A stretch of 64,000 bases of DNA from Portulaca oleracea. Taxonomy: Eukaryota > Streptophyta > Magnoliopsida > Caryophyllales > Portulacaceae. Both the position numbers and the translations under genes were made by a program. The stretch lies in NCBI GenBank assembly GCA_029582165.1, contig CM055872.1, positions 47,752,195 through 47,816,194 on the forward strand, read 5' to 3'. The notes under the pieces are model-generated. The model searched no databases, was not told the DNA's origin, and saw only the letters and a program-made list of their open reading frames with translations. This document shows positions 24,301 to 35,240 of this stretch, in pieces; the stretch's first letter is position 1; every line of letters begins with the position of its first letter.

Positions 24301-24990
24301 GGATGATGATGGTGGTGGTGACCGAAAAAGTGGCCGAAAAACGGCTCCAGCGTGAGCAGGCCAGCGGCAGAACAGCAGCAGTGGCGGCAAGGGCTGGGCA
24401 GAGGGAGGTGAGGGGCTGTGTGAGATTTGATTAAGAGTGAGGGAGTGTATGAGAGTTTGTATGTAAGATAACCTAAACTAAGCCCCACCCCCTTACTTAT
24501 ATTAATAACCTTAGTGAGGCCCAAGATTACCTCACCTCTTCATTTGGCCGGCCACTTAATGGCCCAAACAAAATTGAACAATTTAAGTCTCCCCTCTTAT
24601 ACTCATATTTCCTTAATTCCTCAAATTACCGAAATTCATTAAACCGTAAAAATGTTATCGAAACCCCAATAAATATATCCAATAGCTCCATAAAATTCCT
24701 CATAATTATAACCTTAAATTAATTCGGATAAAGAAGGCCCCGGTACATCGATCTTGGTAAAAGAATTCGTGAATGATCAGAATACCGTAAAAATGATCGG
24801 TAGCGATTTTTTTCCAAGAAAAGAAAATTAAACGGAAACGTTGATAATCGTTGCACTGTTCAAGTCCTGCAAAACATATACTGGGTTAGAAAAATGGAAC
24901 ATGCGCTTTAATTAATCATGATTTAACTTTAACCTTAATTATTTAAACTAATTAATACGTATTAGGGGAAATTTTCTTCGGGTTATTACA
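21376..24990. mobile_element. Solo LTR, 3.6 kb
   Basis: Starts TGTAACGCCC and ends GGTTATTACA, with the perfect 5-bp duplication CTCAC on both sides (21371-21375 and 24991-24995). No coding domain or internal region is present, so this is the product of LTR-LTR recombination. The long LTR with a TGTAAC start resembles the chromovirus Tekay/Del group. Internal short repeats of the GTGCACTAAGGCAC type occur at 22340-22450. It lies inside the 3' part of the RRM element and is therefore younger. Confidence 0.85.
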
Positions 24991-25132
24991 CTCACCAAAG
25001 CCCTCTTCCGATCAAGCAACGCATCAATACTCATTGGATCCTTCAACTTTCGCTGCGCATCCATAGAAGTCGACTTGGCCTTCCGAGAGGCTCCAAAACC
25101 AACCTCCATTTAGATTTCAGCACGGTTTTATC

Positions 25133-25690
25133 TCACTTTTTATTCGTAGCATCAACTTTAGATCGCACCAGGATAGAATCTTCACGATCAGGAGAAAGAT
25201 CAAATACAGATTGGATCGACACTGTATCCTCACTGTCAATAGGAGCAAGATTAACCAACACATCCTTGTACGAGCGCTGAATTGGTGAAGAGCAACCAAG
25301 AGAATCAACAGCATCAACTTTAGAAAGACTCAAATTTCCACAAATGGGGTTAGAAAAAGTTCGCTCATAATTAGAAGGGATAATAGAAACAACCCTCTGC
25401 TTGAGTTTTGGAACCCAAATCCGCTTGATAGGTTTAGAGCTTTGCTTCTTACTAAACTTAGCCCACGAGACATCTAACACAAAGCCATCAAAATACCTAC
25501 CATAAAGACATCGAATGGCCTTCAAACCCGCTTCCTTGTCATTAAAGCGAACGAAACCGAACCTCTTCCTCTTCTTACCGAATTTCAAAGGGATGTAAGC
25601 ATAAGAAACAAACTCAAAGTCAGCACAAAGGTTCTTCAAAGCCACATGATCAATCCCAGCAGGCAGGTTATCAACAAACAAGAGAACGAT
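25133..25690 (-). pseudogene. RRM protein fragment (LINE ORF1 type)
   Basis: An RNA-binding protein of the RRM fold. On the minus strand RNP2 reads LFVDNLP and RNP1 reads KRFGFVRF, about 40 residues apart. After the RRM come a basic stretch (KFSKKQSSKPIKRIWVPKLK) and an acidic Ser-rich tail. The frame closes at 25133. A stop lies just upstream of the RRM, and a related open stretch in another frame continues upstream (25896-25690, SPISDDDAAVKDVSDQ). A final piece in a third frame, DALLDRKRALV, is cut by the solo LTR and resumes at 21375. ORF1 of plant L1 LINEs has this RRM. The gene is broken. Confidence 0.75.
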
Positions 25691-26467
25691 CGCAACCTAA
25701 AACCCGGAGACACCTCAAGAGAGGTATGACAAGGCTGATCAGAAACATCCTTCACAGCAGCATCATCATCAGAGATGGGGGAAACAACCACCCCACACAA
25801 CCCCACGAATTCTTTAAGAACACACAATCTCATTAGCTCTAGAAAGAGCAGCCACAGACAACACACCACCAAGGTCACCCTCAAGATTACCCTCAAAATT
25901 CAGAGAATCAACTATAGAAGCTAACTCATATTTAAGAGCAGAACCTCTTGAAACAATAGAAGAAAGCAACATACTCACAAAACCCAGAAAAACCGAGCAA
26001 AGAGCCACAACGGAGACAAAACGAGCAAGAAAAGGACTAGAACTGGGGACGACTTACGCAGCAAGAAGAAGGCTAAAACTGGACCGGCGACAAGAATACA
26101 CGGAATAGCATCACCCAGCCCACCCAAACACCTCTAGAAAACGAACAACCACCAAACAGAGAACCAGAGGCAGACGACCCAGAAACCTACTTGTACCGGC
26201 GACGAGCCACCGCCATACCCCCGAGCAAGTCCAAGCGTCACACGTCGAAGGAAACGGCACACCGAGCGACGAAGACCGAACAAAAAACCGCCGACGTCTC
26301 GAAGACCAGGGGCGCCGCATGTCCTGGCAACCGAAGCACCGACCTCCCGGGAGGCCGACATTAGACTCCGACGACCAGGGTCGGCGAGCCCAAGGTCAGA
26401 GACAGACGGAAGAGGGAAGGAGTTTTTAGGGTTTAGAGAGAAAAAATCTTCTCCTTGTTCATATATT

Positions 26468-26924
26468 CTTTGTTCTCGTTGTTGTTTTTGTTGTTGATGC
26501 ATCAAAACCCTAGAAATTGGTGTTGCTCTTGAGTTTTAATGTTGGGTTTCCCTAAACCCTAGTTTAGTTGTTAATCCTTAGGCTTGAATCTTGGTGTTTG
26601 CTATTTGATTTCGGATCAAAAGGTTTTTTTTTGTTTTGCTAGATTGCTTCGACTTTGTTCTAGTATTCTGAACTTTGGATTTGTCATTCTATTATGAGCA
26701 TGAGCAAGCTTTGTAAGCCGTTTTTGGGGAGCAAGACGTGAGAAAATAAGAAAAAAAAATATAAAGAATGTGTTGTACCATCTTTCTTCTGCTACTATCT
26801 ATTAGCATTTGAAACGATTAGAACATTTACATTACCATTATCTACATCATCATATATTATATGGATTTTTTGGGGTTTAGCAGGATATATATCAGTAGAA
26901 ATATCATACTAGTATTATGCATAT
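26468..26924. other. Intergenic DNA between two mobile elements
   Basis: Continues the sequence interrupted at 21134. It has T-rich stretches and GTTTCCCTAAACCCTAG at 26547-26563, and could be leader or intron of an unrecognised transcript. No supported ORF. Confidence 0.35.
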
Positions 26925-28286
26925 GGAAATTGGATTTTAATAATACGAACTTTTGGTCATATAAGACATGTACAACTATTTCAATTAGGTTAAATAATAT
27001 GAACTTTGTCATTGCTTCCAAGAACACGCTAAGAGTTAAGATTAACTTAACTCTACGGCGATCTACCGACGGGATGCGTTTCTTTTGGTGTTTGACCACG
27101 TCATGTCACCCATTGACTTTAAAAATCGTCATGTCACCCCTTTTATTTTTTTCCCTTTTACTTTTTTAACCCATTGTTGGAATTAAAAAAAAAAAAAAAC
27201 AAGAACAACAAACAGATCTGAAAACCATCTTCATCTTCTTCTTCATCGCTCTCTTCTTCCCCACCCATCCCTTTCAAATTCTCTGTACACGCTTTGTGAA
27301 ACTTTGCTCTTTGAAAGGGATGTGCCTCAATTGCAGCATGAACAACTGATTTCCCATGCAGCAAACCTCTCTCAGCATCCCCTATTCTCCCACATGCAAC
27401 TATCATCTCAATCATTCTTGTCACAATTCCCCAGAATCCAGCTTTGATTGCCAAATACAAAGGAGCAACAATCTTCTGATTCATCTGATAACATGCTTCT
27501 GGATGTTGATTCACCAAATACAACCCCATCTCTTCGTCATTGTTCATCATCGCAATATGCAGCGGCGTATCACCTTCATCGTTTCCAAACCCTAGCAGCT
27601 TCGAATCGATGTTTTCGAAATCATATTTCTCCCAATCGCACAACTCCTTGAGATTTTCCAGATTTCCGGCCTTCGCCGCCGTGTGGAACGCTAGGTCGCC
27701 GGTGGAAGTCTGCCGCTTGATCAGGTCTGTCGATGTCGGAAGAAGCTCGGAAATTAGGGTTGGTTGCAACCGACTGGAGGCGGCGATGTGGAGGACAGAG
27801 TTCTCGTCAATGGCGGATCGGAACTCCGCGAAATCGAACCCTAGGGTTTCGAGAAGCTCGTGAAAGTTGCCGGGGACGACGATTCTGAGTAGCTTCGGAT
27901 CGATCGTCCGGGAGCTGGAGATTTGGTTTTCTGAAACTTGGCTCTTTGAAAGGGATGGGTGGGGTAGAAGAGAACGATGAAGAAGGTGATTTTGATCTTC
28001 TGTTTGTTCTTTTTCCGATTGTTATTCTTGTTTTATTTAAAAAAATTCCAACAATGGGTTAAAAAAATAAAAAGGGTGACATGGCGACTTTTAAAGTCAC
28101 CGCGATACTGCGTGTTGGCCAAACACCGTTAGTCGTGTCAGTAGATCGCCACCAGCTAAGTTAATCTTAACTCTATGCGTGCTGAAGCGTGAAATACAAA
28201 GTTCATATTATTCAGAACCTAATCGAAAGTTCGTATTATTAAGTTTTATATGGTCAAAAGTTCGTATTATTAGAATCCAATTTCCC
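26925..28286. mobile_element. Pack-type TIR element carrying an ankyrin gene fragment (family B)
   Basis: The ends read GGAAATTGGATTTTAATAATACG and, inverted, GGGAAATTGGATTCTAATAATACG (each shown within 20-24 bases of the end). The inverted repeat runs inward for over 300 bp with gaps, to CACCCATCCCTTTCAAA (27263-27279 and 27944-27960 inverted). Between the arms lies a protein-coding fragment with ankyrin repeats. The TIRs match the MITE at 52718-53092, which has a 9-bp duplication. This element has no clear duplication left. In the right arm the phrase AATAATACGAAC recurs at spacings of 31 and 28 bp. The whole resembles a Pack-MULE. Confidence 0.8.
27158..27935 (-). pseudogene. Captured ankyrin-repeat protein fragment
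   Basis: An open frame on the minus strand from about 27935 (IDPKLLRIVVPGNFHELL) to the stop at 27158. Ankyrin-type units are visible: ENSVLHIAASSRLQ, TGDLAFHTAAKAGNLENLKEL, EGDTPLHIAMMNNDEEM, APLYLAIKAGFWGIVTRMIE and KSVVHAAIEAH. This repeat style is that of plant ACD6/ITN1-like ankyrin proteins, here only the N-terminal part without the membrane domain. After the last unit an acidic stretch and a Phe run read into the TIR arm. There is no in-frame ATG at the start, so a complete product is unlikely, though the frame is free of stops for over 250 codons. Confidence 0.7.
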
Positions 28287-30012
28287 TAAAAAAAACTTAA
28301 CTGTTTCTATTGGATCCAGTTAACTAAACTGGAAAACTAGTTAACCGAGATCCAATTAATTGAGATCCAATTAATTGATTTATCTTTCCGATTCTAGTTC
28401 ATGGTTTTCCAAACCAAAAAGTGCAGTTAACCAAATCGAAATCAAACAAGCCGAATCTTGTTCACCCCTATTTATAACCATACTTTCGAACTCAAATCTT
28501 GATTCTATAGTTTCAAGTATTAATTTCCAGTTTGTTAGTTTTTTTTTTTCTTGAAAACTAATTGGCAAGTCTAGAAGTTTGATTGAACCAATTCAAAACT
28601 GGTTTTTCCCCAAAGTATGAAAACTGTCAAAAGTGTAAACCTAAAAAGAGCTAAATGACCAATTTTAATTGATTTTGGGGGCTACCTTTCTGCTTTAGGC
28701 AGCTTACAACTCTGGCCAGTCGCGCAGTTTAGATTCAGGCTAACTTAAATTAATTTGAGAGTTCATGAACAATCTAAAATGATTAGCATTTTCTTTAAGA
28801 ACAATCTTAAGTCATCTCTTCGTTTCATGGGACCATTCAACATCCCCTCTTTTAGGGTTGATTTTCATGGTACGCAGTGCATGCCATCAAAAATGTCGAC
28901 GCAACGTAAGATGTCAAAAATAGGGTTGAAGCACAATCAATCAGAACTTGCGTATATGTGTAAAAGGCGACGCAGTAGAATGCAGTAAATCGGCGAAACA
29001 TTTGATATTCATTGAAATGATTGTGTGACTGCGTTCCATCCTACCAAATAAGGCACCACACAGGTTATAAATCTCCTGCCCAGCAGTCAGCTTGATGCAT
29101 GGGGTGGTCAGATACAGTTTACAATTAATATGGACTAGATAATCACAATCCAAACTTATTTTGGCACTCCCTCCATAGCATATAAAAATGCTAACTCATG
29201 CGAGTACACTATAATTCTTGGCGCTCGAAACAACCGTTAGAATCATCATGCAATTATGGACAGTGATGGCTACCATTCTCTATATACAACATAGCCATAC
29301 CTATGCTCTAAATCAAAAGGGCATTTTGGTTGGTAATGGACATGACATCATGGGTACTTGTAAGCTCAACAAATTCTGCATACAAAGTACCACTGGAATT
29401 GGCCATCTCTTCTCTTCTTTTCTCTACTTTACAGACTCAGAACTCAGATGGAAGCATCATTCTCTCTGACAACATCATCACTGCCACTGCCAAACAGTAT
29501 TCTGTTGTCAGCAAATGCAAATGCAAATGCAAATGCAGATCCTCATTATATGGGGATTTGTGGCTAACACAACATCCTTGTCCAGCAAAACCATGCATCA
29601 TGACCTCCCTTCAAGTAAACCCACATTGCAAATCAAGACCTCCGGCCTAAAATACAGGAAAGATAATGCATACAACAATATGTGTCAGCATACGTCATAT
29701 CACAAGCTCCAATGAAATCTGTATTTTGAAAAGCATAAGTGTTTAATACATTAGTACTTCCAACATTTAACTCAGCTTCGTCAAAGACATAAAGCCAGCA
29801 TGCCAACTATGCTTGATTTGGGTTACGTAAATAGATCCTTCAATATTTCCCATTAGAAAAGGTGCAGCGACGTAAACACATAATCAAATACAGTTGCCAT
29901 TCGTTCAACAATGATTTGAATCCACAATTTAATCCTTGCGCTAAAAGGGAAAGAAAACCCGAACAGTTTCTCTTTTAGGAGAAAAGGAACAAAAAAGGGG
30001 CAGAGAAGTCTC
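28287..30012. other. Intergenic DNA downstream of the PHD gene, part 1
   Basis: 28290-28470 contains TTAACC-rich repeats ending in GTTCACCCCTA, a possible hAT-type MITE end. A CAAATG hexamer repeat lies at 29512-29535. No credible gene is found on either strand. Confidence 0.5.
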
Positions 30013-30183
30013 ACCAAGGTTGTTAGAATCGGGATCCTAACTTGGATTCATGGGGTGGTTAGAATCGGAATCAACCCACATAGGGTCGTGCATCGCAACG
30101 TAGATACTAGAATCGCATCGAGAATTTTGGATCATAAAATCGTAGGATCGTAGATCAGGATCGAGATTTTAATAACTATGATC
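30013..30183. mobile_element. Small MITE candidate
   Basis: The ends GGTTGTTAGAATCGGGATCC and, inverted, TAGTTATTAAAATCTCGATCC are similar over about 20 bp. The interior is rich in the phrase ATCG. No target duplication is resolved. Confidence 0.35.
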
Positions 30184-30641
30184 CTCACACGGGCAGAGCC
30201 AAGGGGGTCCGGCTACATGCCACGACACCCCCCATGTTATATCAAATACATACAGACAAAGCATAAAAGTTGGCCGTAACCCTACTCTCTTTGGTTCTTC
30301 CTAACCCTATTCAATCAATTTGCATCCAAAACCCATCAAATCCAGAGCACAAAATCCAGAGTTCCCCATTGGTTGACTTGAGGTTTTTATCATTTAATTA
30401 TATGAAACTCAAGCAACTTTTTATTTGCTGTGAATAAAATATGTAAATTTTTTTCAGTTGAGCAGTATATAAACATGTATTGATAATTGATTAGGTGCTT
30501 CAACTTTTTAAATTAAATTACTTTTGACACTGGAGGATTTCTTGATTACTAATGGTGTTTCTGTTTCAGTAATATACTTATGTATATTGTGTGTTCCCGA
30601 GTGTGTATTAGTTAATTTGTTTAAAGTGTAGTGTATGTATT

Positions 30642-30695
<54 letters not shown>

Positions 30696-30994
30696 CTTTG
30701 TTTCTACTTTGTAAAAGACAGGAGCTGACATAGCAGTTGTACATGTGGCTCAATAGTTGCATTTTAACATGATCACTAGCTAGATGAATAACTGCTTTCA
30801 ATTACTGTAAGTTTTCTATCAATAATTGTATAGCTTTGATCATATTATGTGATTATGTAAACTTTTAATGATTAAAATTGGCACCTTCTAAAATACTTTA
30901 CCCTTGCTCTCAGAAACACATTAAAAGACCATAGGGCATGGATTATATACACTTCAACATAAGGAAAAAATACACAAAGAATGAACAGACCTTT
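30184..30994. other. Region 3' of the PHD gene
   Basis: Contains a (TG)n(TA)n microsatellite at 30643-30693. On the minus strand the first few hundred bases below 30995 are the likely 3' UTR of the PHD gene. No ORF is supported. Confidence 0.55.
30643..30693. repeat. (TG)n(TA)n microsatellite
   Basis: About seven GT dinucleotides run directly into about nineteen TA dinucleotides. Confidence 0.95.
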
Positions 30995-33900
30995 CTACTT
31001 GCCAGAGGAACCTCTGAAGAGCAGCAATGGTGTGGTCACCTCATGCCTCCCAGGAAGAACCTGTTCAACATTTGCCGTAGGCCTTTCGATTCGTGTCGTT
31101 CTCTCTTTATCTGAAAATGGAAAGGCAAGTGATAGGGAGAGAGAAGCACTAGCATCTTCATCATCCTTTGCAGTCGCTATATCAGGTGGCCCATCAGGAT
31201 CATTTTTATCAACTATCCCAGCAAAAAATGGCAAGATTCCCTTCCTTGATTGCTTCTTTTCAACTCCTAAAGCAAGTTCTAAATTTGGTGATCCATCAAG
31301 TAGTCGATCCTCATTATCTGAAGAGTCCACTTTCCAAGACATGGCATCACCTTCTGACTGAGTACTCTGAGTTGGATGTGAATCAACAATGAAGAAGTAT
31401 CGCTGGGCAGATCCTGGATTTCCAGAAGTTGATTTCTCATTGTCAACTATATGACATGTATCATCTACACGTGAGCTCGTGCTAGCACCGCACATTTCGG
31501 CTACAAGCCTACCACCAAGAGAACATGGAAGGCCAACTAAACCAGGATCTTTAAAACCTTCATCAGTTCTCTTGTTTGTGCTTGTTTTACCTTCACATTT
31601 AGAAGCATCTTCATTATCCATCCATGGCCTCTTCTGATATTCGAATATAGGTTCAGTCGAATGCACATCTGAATCTTCAATATTACTCTCAGCGGAAATA
31701 TTTATATCCACATATCGTTCTTGCTTGAAGCCACCCTCTAACTGCAATTTGCCTGCACTGTTCTTCCCATTGCTGTCTATTTCTTCCCCTTCCTGCTTCC
31801 TATCACTCTCAGGTTTCACCTGAACTGCACTCTTCTTTATCTTCTCCGCACCCCCATCGTCTTGATTCACGATACCCTCACATTTCACTTGGTCAGTATG
31901 GTTGCAAATGGCAACAGCACCACCCTCTTTTTCGGCCACCAGGGGAACCATTGATGTGTGGCATGGCATAACTTGTTTTTCTGGCAGGCTAAATGCCGTA
32001 GCTTTCTTACATTCAAGGAGACGATTACCTCCATCAACTCTTATATTATTGTCTTCAGAGCAGTCAACTTGATCTTTCTACAAATAACCCACACAAAACC
32101 AAAGGTCATTACATAGCTCAAATGAATATATTTGATATTTGTGACAGTTCTGAACGATGAAGTTCAAATGTGAAAAAGACCAAGAGAGTATTTATGACTA
32201 TAACTAATAGAAAGTAAGAGAGATTTTGAATTACAATAAGTGCTCAGTAACTTGGCAAGCAAAATGAGAATTCACTGACTATATTTGACAATCAACTGAA
32301 GCTGTAATGCAGCAGAACACCAACAGAAAATCATTTCACCTTTTATGATTTCATAGATATTATTGTGCAAAAGAGCTCATGCATTCCAAATGTGGCTGAC
32401 ACATACAAAATGACCACATCAACACGGTTTTAGAGTTTGGAACCCCTCCACCACTACCCCCCCCCCCCCCAAAAAAAAGGCGAAATTGTCCCTTTTTGAG
32501 TAATAGGCACAAAGGATGATTAGAGATGTGTACTTTATATAACAAATATCATATGAGAACCACAAAACGCACACAAGCAAGATTTCACAGCAACTGCAAA
32601 ATACAATTAATCAAAAGTGAAGACCAATCAACAAGGGAGTTTCCAGAAAAGAACAAAATATCAACACTATACCAAAGCAGATCTGCGAGATTGTGGCCGC
32701 TCTTCAGCAGCTGAACCTTGACAATGGTCGTTAGCTGCATTCCGAGAGTCTTTTGAGAATGCTTGTCCACTCAAACTTGTCCCTCCTGCTTGGGATTGTT
32801 GGTTGTCACTGTCTCCATTAGGGCTACTAGCAACTGAGACAGATGCCTCACATCCTGAGACAAGAAGACCATTGCCTGATACAGACGACTCTTCAACTGC
32901 TAGCCTATGCATACATGGATTCTCAGAAGGGTTTGCAGATGATATAGCATTTTTGTTTTGAGATATCAAACTTGAAGTGAACATATCAGGGCTCTCCAGA
33001 GATCCAGATCTCCTGTCAAGAACATGTGACTTCCTCCTCCGAAAAACACCCCACATATAGAACAAACTATTCCAACCTGCAACATCAGGAAAAATATTAG
33101 CGTAACAATGTGCAAGCAAAAATTAGCGGGTGTCAACTACAGTCAGAAAAACATAATTTTTATATATGCCTCTGCATTTAGTGAAGTGCAGCAGTGCTAT
33201 ATTTGGCTTTTTATCTAGCTCATGCACAGGATCTATCAATGCCAGGTTGATACAAGTATTTGCTAAAAATGACCACAAATTAGTTTAGCTTTCTCAGACA
33301 CTAAATCAAAGCATCAACCAAAAAAAAAAAAAGGATGCCATCCCAACTGTATTTCTTCATCACTTAAAAAAACAAACATTTCAATCCAATAACCCAAGGG
33401 GATGCCTAACGCAATAATGCAGTAGCCACTGACCAAAGAAATGAGGGCTTATGGGCATTGCATTTTTTTTATTTGCACACAAGAAGTTTCTCCAATTACA
33501 CAGTCAAAGCACACTACATTCACTGCGACATTTGTGGTCTAGCGCCGCCCCCCCCCCCCCCCACACACACACACACACAACATACAACAGAAGAAAAAAA
33601 AAAGAAAAAAAAGAGGGGTCATAATCATGAAACACAGGAGCAACTACCAACTTGTTCTGTGTTGGTATCTACAGAGAACACATGGCATCGAAAAGCTACT
33701 TTTCATAGTCAGGATCCACTGCAATGATTTAAGATAAGAAATACGCAGTCACAAGCACCTTGGTATCCCCAGGATGCGAAATCAGAACAGATCAAACATA
33801 AAGACATGGACACTTTGGTTAGGATGAGCATTCCCACACTCGACACACACCCACCTTACCACATCCAAACAAAACCAAAAAAACCCTGGAAAAAGGGACA

Positions 33901-35195
33901 CTCAGCAGACCATGGTTTAATGAAGGATAGGTCAAGTCAAATTTGGCAAATGATTTGCCCAATCCATGTGACCTCGTCCATCTTACCATGGATAAAACAT
34001 CTCAAAAACATGCAAAGTTGTACAAGGTCCTAGGTAGTGTCCTGCAAAACTAGGAACATTGGATGTGAAGACTCTAAAATGCACATCCGGAAAGGATCAG
34101 AATGCAGTTGAGGTCATAATCGCAGTTTCAATCACAGCATTGTGAAATCGATCTAATGAGCCGATCGCATTACATATTGCAGTAGCAGCAAGGACCCAAA
34201 GAAATCATAGAACAACCCAGATGTAGGCCCTGTTTGCAGCCAGTATCTAGCAGTTGTCAGTTGTTGGATTAGCTATTTGACTTAGCAGTATAGATTAGCT
34301 ATTTACGGAAAAAGTGGAATGGAGTTAGTTGTTTGTGAAAAGGTAAGTTGGTAATTTCCATTCACAGCCATAGTAGTGCATGTTTAAAAAAGTGTTTTTG
34401 TTTCTTATAAACAATTTTTATAAAAGCTATTTTTAGAGAGGTATTGAAGTGTTTGGCCTAGTTTATGGCATAAGTGATTATACTAAGTTAAAGTGTTTGG
34501 CCTAACTTATAATATAGTGTTTTTACTAAATTTGATTGTTTAACTTAATTTTTAAAAATTATCATGTGTTTTTCTGGAGTAAAATTATCATATGATTGTT
34601 TATATTTTTCTCTTTTTATTAATTTTTAAACAGATTATTATATTTTAATTTTAACAATAATTATAATCGTATAGTTATAGTTATAGTTATAATAATTATT
34701 ATTATAACTATATATGGTCTTACTTAATTATACAATTCTTTAAATTAAATATTTATATATCAAAAATTTGTAAAGGAATAAGATAATAAAAATGTCCAAC
34801 ATAATATTAAAGGTTCTAACATAATATTAAAATATTTAAATGCTATCTTTACAAAAATTAGAATATTTATGTGAAATTATGGAAACTAATCACCAAAGAA
34901 TCTCATAGATTGAGTAGTGATTAGTTTTTAAGAAGCAAAAAATCAATTTACTGCTTCTGCTTTTGGAGCTGTTTTTTGTCAAAACTGTTTTTGGAAAACA
35001 ATTATTAACTTCTAAAAAAACACTGTTTGGCCTAGTTTGTGCTTTCTAACTCCAAAAACACTCTCAAAAGCTAGGCCAAACAAGCATGTAGTACAATTGT
35101 ATTCATTGTAGCTTTTCTGCATGTAGTTAAAACTAAATTATTAGTTTATGATTATGAAATAAATTTTTCTTTAGTATTTCCTTTGTGATACTTCA

Positions 35196-35240
<45 letters not shown>

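Larger units (their letters stand above)
21150..26451 (-). mobile_element. ORF1-only LINE-like element, split by a solo LTR
   Basis: An insert on the minus strand. A 16-bp duplication TCCTTGTTCATATATT (21134-21149 and 26452-26467) brackets it, and its tail is poly(A)-like (T-rich at 21150-21166). After removing the nested 3.6-kb LTR, only about 1.7 kb is left: a leader with AAACCCTAAAAACTCC, an RRM ORF and a 3' UTR. There is no endonuclease or reverse transcriptase. It could be a non-autonomous 'half LINE' mobilised in trans, an internally deleted LINE, or a retrocopy of a cellular RRM mRNA. The RRM type matches ORF1 of plant L1 LINEs. Confidence 0.8.

Noticed and set aside
24204..24524. Open frame with His and Pro runs on the minus strand
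   Set aside because: It lies inside the solo LTR, has low-complexity composition and no recognisable domain.
29218..29715. Overlapping open frames of 66-106 codons
   Set aside because: No domain, no splice pattern and a CAAATG hexamer repeat explain them better than a gene.
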